A program made the position numbers and the translations under genes. From assembly GCA_023101885.1 (NCBI GenBank), contig JALPQD010000359.1, forward strand, positions 744,001 to 808,000: a DNA stretch of 64,000 nucleotides, in the 5' to 3' direction. The notes below the pieces were generated by a model. That model made no database searches. It worked only from the letters and a program-made list of their open reading frames with translations, and was not told the DNA's origin. Below, one piece after another: positions 43,921 through 56,115 of this stretch (position 1 is its first letter; every line of letters starts with the position of its first letter). The DNA is from Typhlomys cinereus (Eukaryota > Chordata > Mammalia > Rodentia > Platacanthomyidae).

Positions 43921-44999
43921 ATGTTTTGTTTAGAGATTAGAGTTGTGCATGGGTGTCTCCCCCTTTAACCTTCTAGGGAGATCAAGCATAGAGCGTCATA
44001 GTGATAGTCCAGTTGCTGCTGAAACCTGGGTAACATCACCTTTCTAAAATTTGACAAATGCTTTCGTGGTGTATGACTATTGAGGTCAAATCTGGCCTAA
44101 TCAAATGTAAGCATATAATAAGCTCCTAAAACTTAAAGTTAATCGAATTTTTAAGGTAAAATAAACCCCAACTCTCTTTTGAATAAGTGGACTATCGTGA
44201 CGTGAGATTATCACAAAGCGGTTGAAATTGCAGAGCTAATGTGAGAGTGTTTAGTGGAAACTGCAGTTCTCTGCATTCATAGACCCATTCCATCCCATTG
44301 CCGTCCTGATTGAATGGTACAATTACATGGAGTGTTAATTGTCTTCTACTAGCAGGAATAATGATAAAATTACATAGTTCATTCATGTAATAACACTCAA
44401 ATTACTGTTTTAGATGCCTTCCCAATTTATAACAAAGTTAACTGATGCTGGCCCAATTTTTCACAAGTACTTTAGAAAAGAGTGTTAAAAGAAAATATTA
44501 TATGCAAATTCTGAATTTAAAATGCATTCAGGGCTTGTACTTGTACATAATTTGGAAGGAAAGAGTATTTAGTTTTTCATTTTAAAATCTTCATGGTAAG
44601 TAGTTTGTGCAGATATTAAACCTTCAAGGAAATATAGTGATTCTCTTGGATTTGCTATTAGATTGGGTGTGGAATATGAAAGAAACCAGAAAAACAAAAT
44701 TGCTCAACCATGAGTATTGCTAAGTACAAGTAAAGCTTTTCAGTTCAAAAGTGTTGAAGATGTTAATGATAATGGGCCCTGTACATTTTCCTACACAGAT
44801 CACAGTAATGGTTTTGCCTTCCTGTGTTTCCTTTTCTCTCTCTCTCTTTTTTATTATTTATAGCCCTGGGGATCAAACTGAGAGCCTAACTCATGCCAAA
44901 TAAGTACTTTGAGCTACATGGTCTCCTGATTTCCACACTAGTCACATCTTACTTTAACAATGTGTTCTGATAACCTACATGGACATATTGGTGATCATA
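43921..44999. other. Non-coding stretch
   Basis: No gene or clear repeat. Short polypyrimidine at about 44830-44850. Confidence 0.45.
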
Positions 45000-45170
45000 G
45001 ATCATGGATACTACATGGATCCCCTTACTCCCTCTTTCCCCTTCCCTTCCCCCTTCTCTCTCCTTCTCCCAGTGTCCCCTCCCTCCCCAATCCTAGAGCA
45101 TCCTTTAGTGTGCATGTCAAACTTCCCTCTGGGTCCTTCTCTCTGATGAGGTGTAAGGACTCAGTAGCTT
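45000..45170 (-). repeat. Old truncated L1 3' UTR fragment
   Basis: 'ctctttccccttcccttccccc', 'cccagtgtcccctccctccccaatcctagagcatcctttagtgtgcatg' and 'cctctgggtccttctctctgatgaggtgtaaggactcagt' match the L1-D 3' UTR (62640-62790) in reverse. More diverged than the neighbour at 45.45 kb; no TSD seen. Confidence 0.8.
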
Positions 45171-45435
45171 TTGAAGAAAAAAACTCTTATTCTTATTTCT
45201 TAAAGGAAGTGTCCAGCAGATTTATCGTCACTTTTCTATATTAAAACATGTCTATATGCACATGCTTGGTACTATGTTACATTTGCTTACACTGTCATGC
45301 AGTTACATGTTGAACACAGTTGGCACTTAGGAGCAATAGGTTAGTCCACATAGTCTAGATATGTAGTAGGCTTGAGGCTGAACAATCTACCATTGTGTGA
45401 GTACACTCAAACATAAGGCAACATACACCCAACAC

Positions 45436-45992
45436 AAAATCGTCTAACCTTTCATTTTTTTTTTATTTCAGCTCATACAAACTTATTAGGTACACCAGTT
45501 CCCTCCCTCCCTCCTCCTCCCCCAGTATCCCCTGCTCCCCCTCCCCACCCGTCTCCCTCCCCATCCCCCAGTGCCTCCCACCCCAATTCCCAGAGAGTCC
45601 TTTCTTGTGCATGTCTGATTTTCCTCTGGGCCCTCCTCTCCGATGACGTACAAGGACCCAGTGGCCTTTCCCGAACCCTTTCCCGTGTTCCCCTTAGGTA
45701 TAGGAACACTGCTGTGGCTGCCAATCCTTTGCCTCCAAGGATCTTGGTGCCTTTAGCAGATGCTAGACTTTGTGAGGTCAACAGTGTGTTGGACAATGCG
45801 CAGGGCATGTAAAGTCCAATTATGATTGCTTCAGCCCTAACTAGTATAGGGTATCTTACATATCATTGCTCCTCCCATCCTTATGCTCTTACACTCTTAC
45901 CGCCCCCTCTTCCGCAAATTTCCCTGAGCTTCAAGATGGGGAGAGACTAAGCTGGCCTAGTTCTAGGTGGTTGAAAATCGTCTAACCTTTCA
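45436..45992 (-). mobile_element. 5'-truncated L1 with perfect 19-bp TSD
   Basis: The insert (45455-45973) is 519 bp of L1 3' UTR: poly-T, 'tcagctcatacaaacttattaggtac', the C-rich tract, and the body to 'ctaggtggttg'. AAAATCGTCTAACCTTTCA is present at 45436-45454 and 45974-45992 without mismatch, so the insertion is fairly young. It belongs to the same subfamily as L1-A/B. A 111-codon minus-strand frame inside it is non-coding UTR. Confidence 0.95.
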
Positions 45993-46954
45993 AAGAAATA
46001 CACTCAACACAAAATTACCTAACATTTCCAAGAAAGTATCCTCATCATTAAGCGACAGATGGCTATGTATCATATGCAGTTCTTCATATTTTTAAAAATT
46101 GTAGAAAAAGTCTTACTGTATCTCTCAAAAGTACATAAATCTAATACATATCCTGCTATTGAACTATAAATAATTCAAATGCTTATTCATATCTGCCTCC
46201 AGTGATCATTTCAAACCACAGATGTCCATTTACCTAGTAACTTTTCTTGTTAATTATTGCTTATGGATTTTTGTGAATTTGAAGGCCTTCTCATTATGAA
46301 TTTAGACACATCTTTTTCACATTTATTTCCCATTATTTCTGCAAAGATAATACTTAGGCCTCATGAGACTAGACTTTGCACTAAAATGTAATCAATTTGC
46401 ATTTAAAAACTGCTCTTAAGCTTATGCTGTACTTTTACCCATACTCATTAGTTTGCCTAGATACCCCTTATTTCTCTGATGTGAATGACCAAGTCAATTC
46501 TCAGTGCCTAAACGAGGTGGTGAAGTTATGTCCAAAGACTTAGGATTGTATTCCTATGTCCAGGTACTAAGGTACTTTAGTCGTTATGATCTTTTCATTA
46601 TTCCATGTACATTTATTGATTTTTTTCTAGTTCCCTTGAAACTATTGATCATCTTTTGTGGGCAACTTCAGTTGATACTACTTTGAAATTAAAGATTATA
46701 CCATATTTTTGTTTCATAACTTTCCTGATATTTGCTTCCTGCTCACAATGAATACTTGATAAGTTATGAATTTATTAGTATGTATTCATGCATTTTATAC
46801 TCCCCCCAAAAATATCAATGTTGTAGATGCTTCTTTTGCTCTAATCCCAAACTCAACACCCAACTGCTGTAGATGCATGATGTTGCAGCTAATAATTTCT
46901 ACACATAATTTTGACCACACTTGCTCTTGAATGATGGGTACAACCTTAACTATA
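45993..46954. other. AT-rich non-coding stretch
   Basis: No recognisable feature. Confidence 0.45.
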
Positions 46955-47202
46955 GAGGACTATGTGTCTGTGTGTATCAGATGGCACTAAGTGTGCCTGT
47001 GGAGACTCAGGGGTGACTTTAGGAATCACCCTGGATTGTACTACCTCCTCTTTGCTTTTCCCAATCTCTGCCTTCCAGGATATGAAGTACAGGCCACCGC
47101 CATTTCTTCCTGGTGTTTTTATGTTGGATCTGGAATCCAGATTGAGGACCTTCTGCTTTCCAGGCAGAGGCTTAACCGCTGAGCCATCTCTCTGGTCCCA
47201 TT
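46955..47202 (-). repeat. B2-like SINE, minus strand
   Basis: The right end is the reverse complement of the head: 'cttccaggcagaggcttaaccgctgagccatctctctggtccc', containing the A box. Inside is 'ttggatctggaatccagattgaggacc'-type B-box sequence, then a middle shared with 25.93-26.18 kb ('aggccaccgccatttcttcctggtgttttta'). The left end is the TG-rich 3' region. Confidence 0.85.
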
Positions 47203-47336
47203 AAAAGAAATCTTAAAGATCTGTAATATAAAGTCAAGTTAGACATTTTTTAGCTTAACTTTTTATTATTCTGAGAATATTCTGAACATGTAACATGGAA
47301 AGCCAGCCTCTTTCTTTCTCAAGGCCCTAGAATTTC

Positions 47337-47660
47337 AACACAGTATTGTTTTTTTTTTTTAAATTAAGAATTCTTCTTTTATATAAACATCATGAGTGGT
47401 TGTTCTTCTCCCCATCCCCTTCCCTCCTCCCTCTCTCTTAGCCATTCCTATCTTTACCAATCCACCTCTCTGCCTCCTGGGTTCCCTTCAGATTGTCTGC
47501 TTTAGTATGGGCTCAGGCCTCTTTGGCAGATTAAGTGGCCTTTCCTTGAGTGGATACACAGATAGAGATGTTCCCCTTCACCTGTCTAGCCTTTGCCCCT
47601 AAGGTTCCCTCTGTATGTAGGTATTCCTCTGGAGTACCTTGCCTTTAACACAGTATTGTT
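47337..47660 (-). mobile_element. 5'-truncated L1 of the second family with 14-bp TSD
   Basis: The insert (47351-47646) begins with T11 and 'aaattaagaattcttcttttatataaacatcatgagtgg'. It shares blocks with 17.5 and 20.4 kb but not with L1-A to D. AACACAGTATTGTT at 47337-47350 and 47647-47660 is the TSD. Proves that this second 3' end family is a poly-A retrotransposon. Confidence 0.9.
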
Positions 47661-47849
47661 ATATTCCTACCGTATACCCTAGAAAAGGTCTTGAGATACG
47701 CAAATAAATATAAATAACATAATACAGGTAAGTACAAGTAAATAACAGACAATACAAATAAAATAATATGAACATGCCTTTGTAAATTTAAAGGGAGTTT
47801 CAAAATTCTGTAGCTCAAAATTCTCACAATTTTGAGAACTTAAATGAGT

Positions 47850-48095
47850 ATACATGCAAATGCTAGGGGCCATGGTGGCTTTCCTATAATGCCTGTACCT
47901 CATATAACTCAGGAGGTATAGACAAAGGATCCAGAAACAAGTTAACTAGTAAGCTCTGAATTCAAGTGAAAGATCCTACTTCAATATCTTATCTGAGAGG
48001 TGATCAAGGAAGATACCCTGCATCAGTCTCTTGATTTCACATGCAGTGTGTGCATATGTGCTTGCACTTCCCACACGCTTGTGCTCTTAAAGACG
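47850..48095 (+). repeat. Diverged B4/B3-type SINE
   Basis: 'ctaggggccatggtggctttcctataatgcctgtacc', 'aactcaggaggtatagacaaaggatcc', 'agctctgaattcaagtgaaagatcctacttcaatatctt', 'gatcaaggaagataccctgcatcag' and 'cacatgcagtgtgtgcatatg' follow the body of rodent B3/B4 SINEs. Old copy. Confidence 0.7.
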
Positions 48096-50459
48096 TTCCT
48101 TGTTCACATGGGTAAAAATATAACTGAAGCAAGCCCATCTACTTAAAACTGTAATGACATGCTTCATTATGGCTGAAAATTTACCAAAAATCTATTCATG
48201 TATTTTGTTAATGTTGTCTTGTTTTATTTGTATCAGTTTGTGTGGTATGCATGCAAAAGTATCTATGTGTGTTTGAGAGGGAGATATGCATGCATAAGTA
48301 TCTGCTTAGTCTGCTGCTGCTTCCAGTATTGGAATTTGAAAGGAAATACCATGCAAAGAAAAGTAATAAAATATTAAATTTCAAACTATATATCTGCCTA
48401 AGGGCAGGAGAGGTAAAATATGTAAAATTTGGAACTCAGAAGCTCCACTTTATTTTGCAGCACTGAGAACTTCTATGTATTGTGCATTTTCTTCTGTACT
48501 TTTCTTTCTACTTCTTACACATTTTGACCCATTAAATGATGGTCACTTTTACGTCTCTTTGCTTATTCACAGTAATCAACAATTTAGGTCTATGAAGACG
48601 GAACTGGTGAGATTACCTAGTCCTTCCCCTGCTTCCAGGCAGGAAATCCATAAGAATACCCAAAACATGATTAGTTATTTACTGATAGTTGTAACCTTTT
48701 TCTGTTGAACATTTTCATATATGTCTTATGAAATTCATATCATATTCAAAAATCATTGTTTTTCAGATTCTAACTTGATTGTTTTACTGAAATTTCCCAT
48801 CAGAATTGTTAGTAAGTTGACAGTTGATTTAGGTGTGACCAAACTTACTTGTATACATAATGTAATCAACATTTTACATGTGCCATTTTTATGCTTGAAG
48901 ATACATGTTAGTTACTCTGATTCGAACTGCAGTCATGATAGGAATAAAGGACAATTATGTAAGTATACATATCCACAACTGAAATCAGTTTGACATAAAA
49001 GTTCATTAAGTGAAAGGCAGTATTTCGTGCATACTATTTGATCTGTGCAATGTAACCACATGAAGTTTCAGATTTATAAATATCTTACATTGTTACCAGA
49101 TTGTGAGCCTGTTAAATTGGGAAGCCTTTCATTCTTTTTTCTATTTAATCATGCTTGGTGACTGGGAGGTGTCACATGTTGAATAAATGATGGAATTTCA
49201 GATATTGTGACAGTTCTTGTCACCCGACAGGCATTGCAATGAACACCTGATTTTTGTTTGAAGGTGCTTCTTCTGACACCAGCTTCCTGAAAATGAGTGT
49301 GTGACCCAGTTACACTCAGTAAGTTGTGGAAAATCTATGTATTTTCCTGAATATATTTCCTTTTCTCATGAAAGTGATCTATCTGGATAGATACAACATT
49401 TTCTTGTTGGGTAGACTTTTATGCTATGGAAATTGAACTTAGATGATGTCAAATAGGGGTCTGACAACTTTCCACTGTCACAAAGCTCCAAAGAGACAGA
49501 TATGGAACCTAAAGCCACTTGTGATGATGGTGCATAGGTTTGATGCATCACACCCTCTTGCCCTGTGGTTCTTCATGTCCAAAAGATAACTAGCTATAAC
49601 CTAAACTCCTAGAGTAAAATGAGTCTAAATCTTGATTACATATATTTTGTTATGATAAAAATAAATATGCACTTGGTATTTCCTTCTATGTTATAGTTTG
49701 ATATGCTTATATAAATTGGTCCTTAATTTAACTTTGGTGGTTGAGACTATTTGCATATTTTCTTTTGTTGATTTTCTAGAAGTCAAAGAATCAAAGACAA
49801 TGCACTCATCATTTTAGAGTCGTCATGCCTGGTCAATTCTCTCCTGAGCTATTTGCAGGTGAGATGTAATTCCTGGTGGTCCTTACAGTAAGCAGAAATC
49901 ACTGAATGTCCCCATTAATCTTACCATTTTGGCATTGTCAAGGGACTGAGGAGTATGCCAAGACTGCTAACTTCATGTCTTAGTAGAAAGTACATGATTT
50001 TTGTATATGTTTTTTGATCAAACAAGTTGTAAGAGTAAAAGTCAAAACAAGAATGTTTGGGAAAGAAATCCTATCCCGGTGAAAGTGGTCCACACTTGAC
50101 ATATGGAGGAAAGTTAGATTGGAGAACTCAGGTAGGAACAACAGTTTTAACATGCAGGATTCTTGGCAGAACTACATTGTGGACGGAATTATTGAAGTTA
50201 GTCTCTTTAATATGACCAGATCAAATCAACAACACGGGTTTCTGCATAAGGAAGAGGCATCTGGATATTTCAACTCACATGTGTCTAGCCCTGCAAGACA
50301 GGAGTTCAAATCTTATAAATCTTCTGACCTTGAATACTGATCAACTAGCTCTAAGCTTCATTGAGGTAATATATATTGTAGTAATAACCCAAATATGCAC
50401 TTTCTCTAATGAGAATACCCACCTTGTAGTGATTTTCACAATAGAATATTTTTTGCCTC
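48096..50459. other. Non-coding stretch, nothing assignable
   Basis: AT-rich, without a gene, SINE head or L1 signature that I can support. The small open frames overlap one another and carry no known motif. Confidence 0.45.
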
Positions 50460-51430
50460 TTTTATTTGTATTAATATTGTATTATTTGTGGGGGGTGTAG
50501 TGTGATATTTTGATACGTGTATTTAAAATTTTCAATGATCAGCTTATTTTATTGAATATCACATCTCTGTTTTCACAAAGAAATTATATGTTACTTCACT
50601 CATTTATCATTGCATTTTGTTGGGAACACTCAAAATTCTTTCCTTAACTATTTAGAAATGCATAATAAGGAGCTGGAGAGGTGGCTCAGGGGTTAAGCCT
50701 CTGCCTTGCAGGCAGAAGGTCCTGAGTTCAGATCCTAGACCCCATGTATAGACACCAGGCGGAAGCGGGGGTGGCCTGAGTTCCGATCCTAGACCCCACG
50801 TATAGACACCAGGGGGAAGCAGGGGTGGCCTGTGTTTCAGGTCCTGGTAGTGCGGAGCCTGTGAATCCCGGGGCAGAGTAAACAAGCAGGAGGTGGAGGC
50901 AGTCCATAGTGGTTTCCGAATTTGTCCGTGGTTCTACACAAACACACATATATGCACACATGCATACACCATACATGCATAATTGAATAAATAATAATAA
51001 AAAAGTTAAAAAAAAGAAATGCATAATAAAATTTTAATTCACTTTGTGATAGAACACTGAAACTTCATCCTGCTCCTTAAGTTTATTTTTTTGTCTTTTA
51101 GCAAGCTCATCTTTATCCATTCTGCTATCCCTACTCCTTTCAGCCTCCGGTAATCAGTATCATATCCTCTTCTTCTATGAGGTCAACATTTTTAGCTTCC
51201 ACATAAGAAGAACATAGGATGTTTGTCTTCCTGTGCCATGATTATGTCCTTTAGCAAAATGTCCTCCAGTTCCAATCCATATTGCCATGTTGCTACTAAT
51301 AACAGAATTTCATTTATCATTTCACATATCATTTATCCATTTATAAATCAATGGGCATCTCAGCTGATCCCACATTTTGATTTTGCCCATCCCTCAATTG
51401 CAGCCACATTTCTGTTGGATAATATCTAAT
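50460..51430 (-). repeat. Ancient L1 3' end, split by a SINE
   Basis: Left of the SINE: 'tgtggggggtgtagtgtgatattttgatacgtgtat' and 'attcactttgtg'-like sequence of old L1 3' UTRs. Right of it: 'cctactcctttcagcctccggtaatcagtatc', 'gaggtcaacatttttagcttccacataag', 'aacataggatgtttgtcttcctgtgcc', 'gtcctccagttccaatccatattgcc' and 'tttatccatttataaatcaatgggcat'. This is the conserved minus-strand order of mammal-wide L1 3' UTR and ORF2 end. The SINE at 50669-51014 interrupts it. Confidence 0.8.
50654..51029 (+). mobile_element. B2-like SINE, long form with duplicated B-box unit and 15-bp TSD
   Basis: The insert (50669-51014) is 346 bp and is flanked by AGAAATGCATAATAA at 50654-50668 and 51015-51029. 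The head has the A box 'tggctcaggggttaag'. A 54-bp unit is tandemly repeated: 50721-50774 and 50775-50828 differ at 4 positions, and each contains a B-box-like 'gagttc(a/c)gatcc'. A third start follows at 50829. The remainder carries 'gtgaatcccggggcagag', a CA-rich stretch and an A-rich tail. Transcribed, if at all, by RNA polymerase III and mobilised by L1. Confidence 0.93.
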
Positions 51431-53767
51431 AGCATCAAAAGATGTAATTGTGGCAAAATAAGCAGTCTTTTATCTAACTTTGAATGGAAAAGCTGGTAGA
51501 TCGTAGAAATTGTGCCCTGTGAAAAGCAAACACAATTTCCAGGAGGACTCTCCATGACAAATGAAAAAGATTAAATATTTTCCTAACCTTTCAAATTTCA
51601 CATTGTCCTAAACTTTGTTTATTCATTTTCACAGATTGAAGCAAGCATGCTCAGAAGAAATATCTGTCAGAAAGTCTATATGAGAAAAGCTATTTGCCAA
51701 GAATGAAATTTTAATCATTGGATATCGTATTGTTTTGATTTCAGAAAATAGTTCATTGTTCCCTTCAGTTTAGTTTGTGTTTACTTAGCATAAAAGCTTC
51801 CACTGAATCAGATAATTATAAGTCCACTGATATTTTTGAAATGCTCTTGATCAGCATAAAGCCTATTAGATGTCATCTGAATAAGGAAAGTCCAATAAAA
51901 TAATGATAGCATTAGATTAAAGGCAACACGTGAAGCACATCTGGGTGCCATGAGAATGGATTGCCTCAGGAGAGTATCCACTAATCTACCTGTGGTAGGT
52001 TTACCTTTATGAGAACTCATGTGACTCTAAGTGTTTGGCCAACAGTGTTCATTGCTTTTCCTGCAACTGAAGCGCTGAAGGTGCAGAAATGGCAGAAAGG
52101 ATAAAGCAGCTGATTCTCTGAAGTTCACACGGCTGCATATCAAATGCTTGGCTTCTTAGTTACTTGACATTTAAGTAACTTTTACCACTATTTATAAAAT
52201 ATAACTTTTTAAAGTTTATTTACATCCTTAAATCAAAGCATGTTCTTGAAAATTGAATGTTTCATTGGATCATTGCTTTATGAGCGTTGACTCTGAAGGA
52301 GGGAATGCTATGCTTGTCTGTGGGCCTCATTCTGTCTCAGAATCCAGAAGCAGCCCTCTCTAGATCATACTTTGTAGAAATGTGATTTATGAATCATATT
52401 GATGCTATAGATATTTGCAAATGAATATGTCAATTCACAGGCCTCCTGTTCTTAATCTTATATAAAGGAGAGATTGCATATTCTCTTTATAGTAAGTGAA
52501 TGATGTTTTTTGTAACAGACCTGAACAGCTGAATCCTTTTTATTCTCCTCTGAAACAATGAAGTACAGCCAAAACAATTACTACAGAAGCTCATGTAATG
52601 TATTATAAATATATTCATTAAAACATTCCAGCTGCTATTAAAGGGTATTATCATTGTTATCATTCAATTCCATTTCTGTTAGTTCATATATTTGAGATTA
52701 TCTGTCTTATTTGTTTATTATTAATAGATATAGGAAAACTTCTTGCTTTCTTTCAAAATGTCTATCTGATATATGAATCTGTGTATATATTTTCATATCT
52801 GTAGATCACACATATATACATTCAAATATACTTGCTGAAACACAATATGAATTACACGCTTCTTTACATAGCACATTGATTATCAGAGTTTTTAACTTTA
52901 AAATTTCCAACTAACTCAATAAAGAAGTAAAACAGAGTATATCTTTTTATGTTACTATAGAAGGAAAAGCTGAATGAATTTATAGAGACATCTGGGGAGT
53001 ATGAGAGAGCGTAGTGGTATGGAATAGAAAAGGGGAAATTGCATTTCTTAGAAGCCTAATAAGGTCTTTGCATCTCACCTAAGCTGTGAGACAAACCAGT
53101 TTTTCTCTTCTTATTGAGATTAAAAATATTGTATATGAGTAATGAGAAGAAAAGAAGGAAAATTTCTGAGTGTGCTGGTAAATTTAATTCATTACAGTAT
53201 ACTTAGCAGGACTTCTTTCTCCAAATTCTGCTGGTATATCTGTATTCTGTCCACACATTAATCACACATAGAGGAAACTTATAGAAACAATGTTACAAAT
53301 CTTCCTTAATGATAAAGGAAGACCACAACTAGGAAGGAACATGGCCAGCCATACTCCAGTCTCATGATGTGACATTACAGGAGGGTTAAGCACATGTAAA
53401 ACTAACATTTCTGTCTTGCTCAGGTGCTGATTACTCAGTGAGGTCAACCATTGTGGAGAAAAAGGTTATTATAGTTATTAGAGATACAGAAGAAATAGCA
53501 AAATAAATCTCTTTTCTGACAGGAGATTTCTCCATGGCTCTATAACTTTGGGAAATCTTCATTTATCTCTTTCCTTCTTCCTTGCTGACTTGAATTCTTT
53601 CTACTTTTTTCATTGTATGTGGTAGGTATTAACTAGGCGTCACCAGCTCGTCATGATGGGAAAACTGTGCTTGGTTTGTAACTGCTGGTTTTAGAGAAAT
53701 ATGTATCTATTCTGCCATTACAGATGAAATTATGAAGAAAAAAGGAAAACAACTTGCTGAACATATC
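51431..53767. other. AT-rich non-coding stretch, nothing assignable
   Basis: No gene or repeat signature that I can support over 2.3 kb. This is the longest interval in the window free of recognisable transposon sequence, so any conserved non-coding element is most likely to be found here. Confidence 0.45.
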
Positions 53768-53998
53768 TATGTCCTTATATCTAAGCTCATACATCCATGT
53801 TCTTATGTCTAATTCCTCTTATACCATGTCCTTAAATCTAAACCCTCTTGCACCATGTCCTTATATGTAAGCCCTCTTGCACCTGTGTCCTTGTATCTAA
53901 GCCCTCTTCCACCATGTCTTTATATATAAATCCTTTAAACCATGTCCTTATAGTTAAGATCTTACACCCTTGTCCTTATATCTAAACCCTCTTTTGGC
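53768..53998 (+). repeat. Minisatellite, left part (period about 30-35 bp)
   Basis: Imperfect tandem units of the type 'ccatgtccttatatctaagccctcttgca'. Seven to eight units are recognisable, each with 'tccttatat.taa' and 'ccctctt'. The array resumes at 54419 after an inserted repeat. Confidence 0.88.
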
Positions 53999-54418
53999 AG
54001 TTTGCCTCCATGGTTGCTGATAAAATCAGGACAAAACTGCTTAAGGGAAAAAAAGAGTTTACTTTCTCTTATGATTCCTAGTTACAGTTGTTTGTTCAGT
54101 TTGGCAGGAGAGCTCACATTAACACCAGGGTTAAGGGAACTGGCCACATCACCTCCACATAATGACTGACAGAGGCACTATTCTCACTTGCCAAATCAAC
54201 ATATCTGACCAAGTATACACAAGGATGCAAATTTCCTCAATCAGTAGTCTGTATTTTATTCATCTGTCCAGGGCCTAGTCCCACATACTGTGTGTACCCT
54301 ATCAACTAGACAATTTCCTACAGGCTCACTCTGGACTCAACTCAACTAATTATTCTTTACAAATATGCCCAGAGTTGAAATCCTCAATGTCAAGTTGACA
54401 CACCTGTATGTAACTATG
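53999..54418 (+). repeat. Interspersed repeat family R, copy 3, inside the minisatellite
   Basis: The ~420-bp copy runs from 'ttggcagtttgcctccatggttgctgataaa' to 'caagttgacacacctgtatgtaactatgaca'. It aligns with the copies at 9.5 and 14.7 kb throughout. The minisatellite on both sides shows a shared 'cctctt' at the junctions, a possible 6-bp TSD. The start TG and end CA-like bases would fit an LTR-type or other integrase-mediated element, but this is weak. Confidence 0.75.
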
Positions 54419-54550
54419 ACACCTCTTGCACCTATATCCTTATATCTAAGCCCTCTTATACCATATACCTTTTATCTTGATCCTCTTATACCATGCTCTT
54501 ATATCTTAGTTTCTTTATGCACTGTCCTTATATTTAAGCCTCACACCCAT
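54419..54550 (+). repeat. Minisatellite, right part
   Basis: Units 'cctcttgcacctatatccttatatctaag', 'cctcttataccatatacc' and so on continue the array found at 53768-53998. Confidence 0.85.
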
Positions 54551-55059
54551 GTAGGAACTGCTTCTGTTTTTTTTTGACCAACACCTGACTGCCAACTGAT
54601 GAGTGTTGAAACACAGTTGTGTGGTGTAAAGCAAGATAAAGCAGCCATCTAACTGTGGGAGACCTCAGCGCTTCACAGTCAGAGCCTCCAGTGTTCCCAT
54701 TGCTGCCTTATCAAGGTGGAAGGAGTGATTGATTCAGCATGGAATACTAAACATCTAGGAAACAAATCAATGAAATCCTGTGACGACTTTTAAGACAAAA
54801 GCATAACTGTCAGATTGCAAGAATATGGAGATATGTGTTAGCCCTCCATCCACCTTATTTGTGCTCTGCTTCTTGAGCTGCTTCTGGGCCATTCTTGAAA
54901 CTACAGAAATCAGCCTGGCTTCACTGACATGTGGACCCAGCAAAAGCAGAATCAGCACTTCCACTCTCCGGCAGAACAGAATGTACCAACAGCAGATGAT
55001 GCCTTTCATCAATGATGATCCTTGACATCGAATTTTCCAAAGACAAAGTCCTTTTTAAA
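54551..55059. other. Non-coding stretch
   Basis: Nothing assignable. A 66-codon plus-strand frame at 54825-55025 has a hydrophobic N-terminal part, but I recognise no family and see no supporting gene structure. Confidence 0.4.
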
Positions 55060-55074
55060 AAACTATTTATTTAT

Positions 55075-55138
<64 letters not shown>

Positions 55139-55300
55139 TGGGTGCCACAGCTCACATGTGAAGGGTAAGGGGTAATTTTCAGAAATCACTTCTCTCTTTC
55201 TAACATGTGGACTCTGGTTCTACCATTGAACTCTGCTTGCAAGTGTGTTCATAGGCATGTTTATCTACAACCATCTTGGTGGTCTAGGGAATGTTTCTGA
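55055..55300. repeat. (GA)n-bearing SINE-like repeat
   Basis: 'ttatttatgagaaa' leads into about 56 bases of (GA)n (55078-55135), followed by 'tgggtgccacagctcacatgtgaaggg' and 'catgtggactctggttctaccattgaactc'. The layout (A/T-rich end plus GA array beside a SINE-like body) resembles 43.75 kb. Orientation uncertain. Confidence 0.5.
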
Positions 55301-55949
55301 AGATGGCTACTGAAATTTCATGAATCATGCTTGGTGGGCCTTGTGTATATGAACCAGCTCCATTATTTATTATAGTAGTCAAACCTACATAAATCTTGAA
55401 TCCATTTCATTTTTCTTTCTCCATGATATTTAAAACTATCCCTTGCAAACTGAATGTGCACATATAGCACACACATACTCTCTATATACTATATGATTTC
55501 TATATGCATACATTCTTATATCTATTCATTTATATGCATTTTCTATATATGTATATTCTCTATATATTCATATGTATATATTCATATATCCAGAATTACA
55601 TTGTGAGGAATGAAAAAAGTAGCTTGCGTACATAAAAAATTGAAAAATAAGGTTATAGATGCTATTTTTATTTTATAAATCTCAGCAACAAAATCCTTCT
55701 TAAATGTCCTACTAAGAAAATCCTGAGTTAGGTAAATGTGTAGGAGACAAATGGACATTGCTTCATTGCAGTTTACTCTGTTGCCTTAGGATATTCTTCA
55801 TTACAAGTGACCCAGAAACACTGGAAAGAAAGAATAGAAAGCACTTGTTTCAAACTTGAACATTGTTAATAGCTGCTGGAATTTAGAATCAAAATTAAAG
55901 TATCATTTAAAAAATATCCGAACTATGAAATGAGAATGAACACTGTGTT
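55301..55949. other. AT-rich non-coding stretch
   Basis: Contains alternating ta/tat runs at about 55480-55590. No gene. Confidence 0.45.
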
Positions 55950-56115
55950 ATCATCATTTTTTCTTTGTTGAATGAACCCAAACAGCCTGGAGGAACAAGG
56001 GTTTATTACTGTTTATGATTACTTGGGTACAGTACATCAGCAAGGCAGGAAAATTCATACCAACATTGAAGAGAAGGGAACTGATTAAACTATGTCCTCA
56101 GAAAGAGTTGAGATA
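55950..56115 (+). repeat. Interspersed repeat family R, copy 4, left part
   Basis: 'tggaggaacaagggtttattactgtttatgatta', 'caaggcaggaaaattcataccaac' and 'gaagggaactgattaaac' match the 5' half of family R. Interrupted by L1-D; the remainder is at 62879-63110. Confidence 0.72.
56100..56115. repeat. Target-site duplication of L1-D, left copy
   Basis: AGAAAGAGTTGAGATA, repeated exactly at 62863-62878. The sequence belongs to repeat R ('tgactgagagagg' region of the other copies). Confidence 0.94.

Noticed and set aside
54825..55025. 66-codon frame that looks protein-like (hydrophobic start, 'STLRQNRMYQQQMM')
   Set aside because: No recognised domain, splice context or second copy. A short frame of this length is expected by chance.
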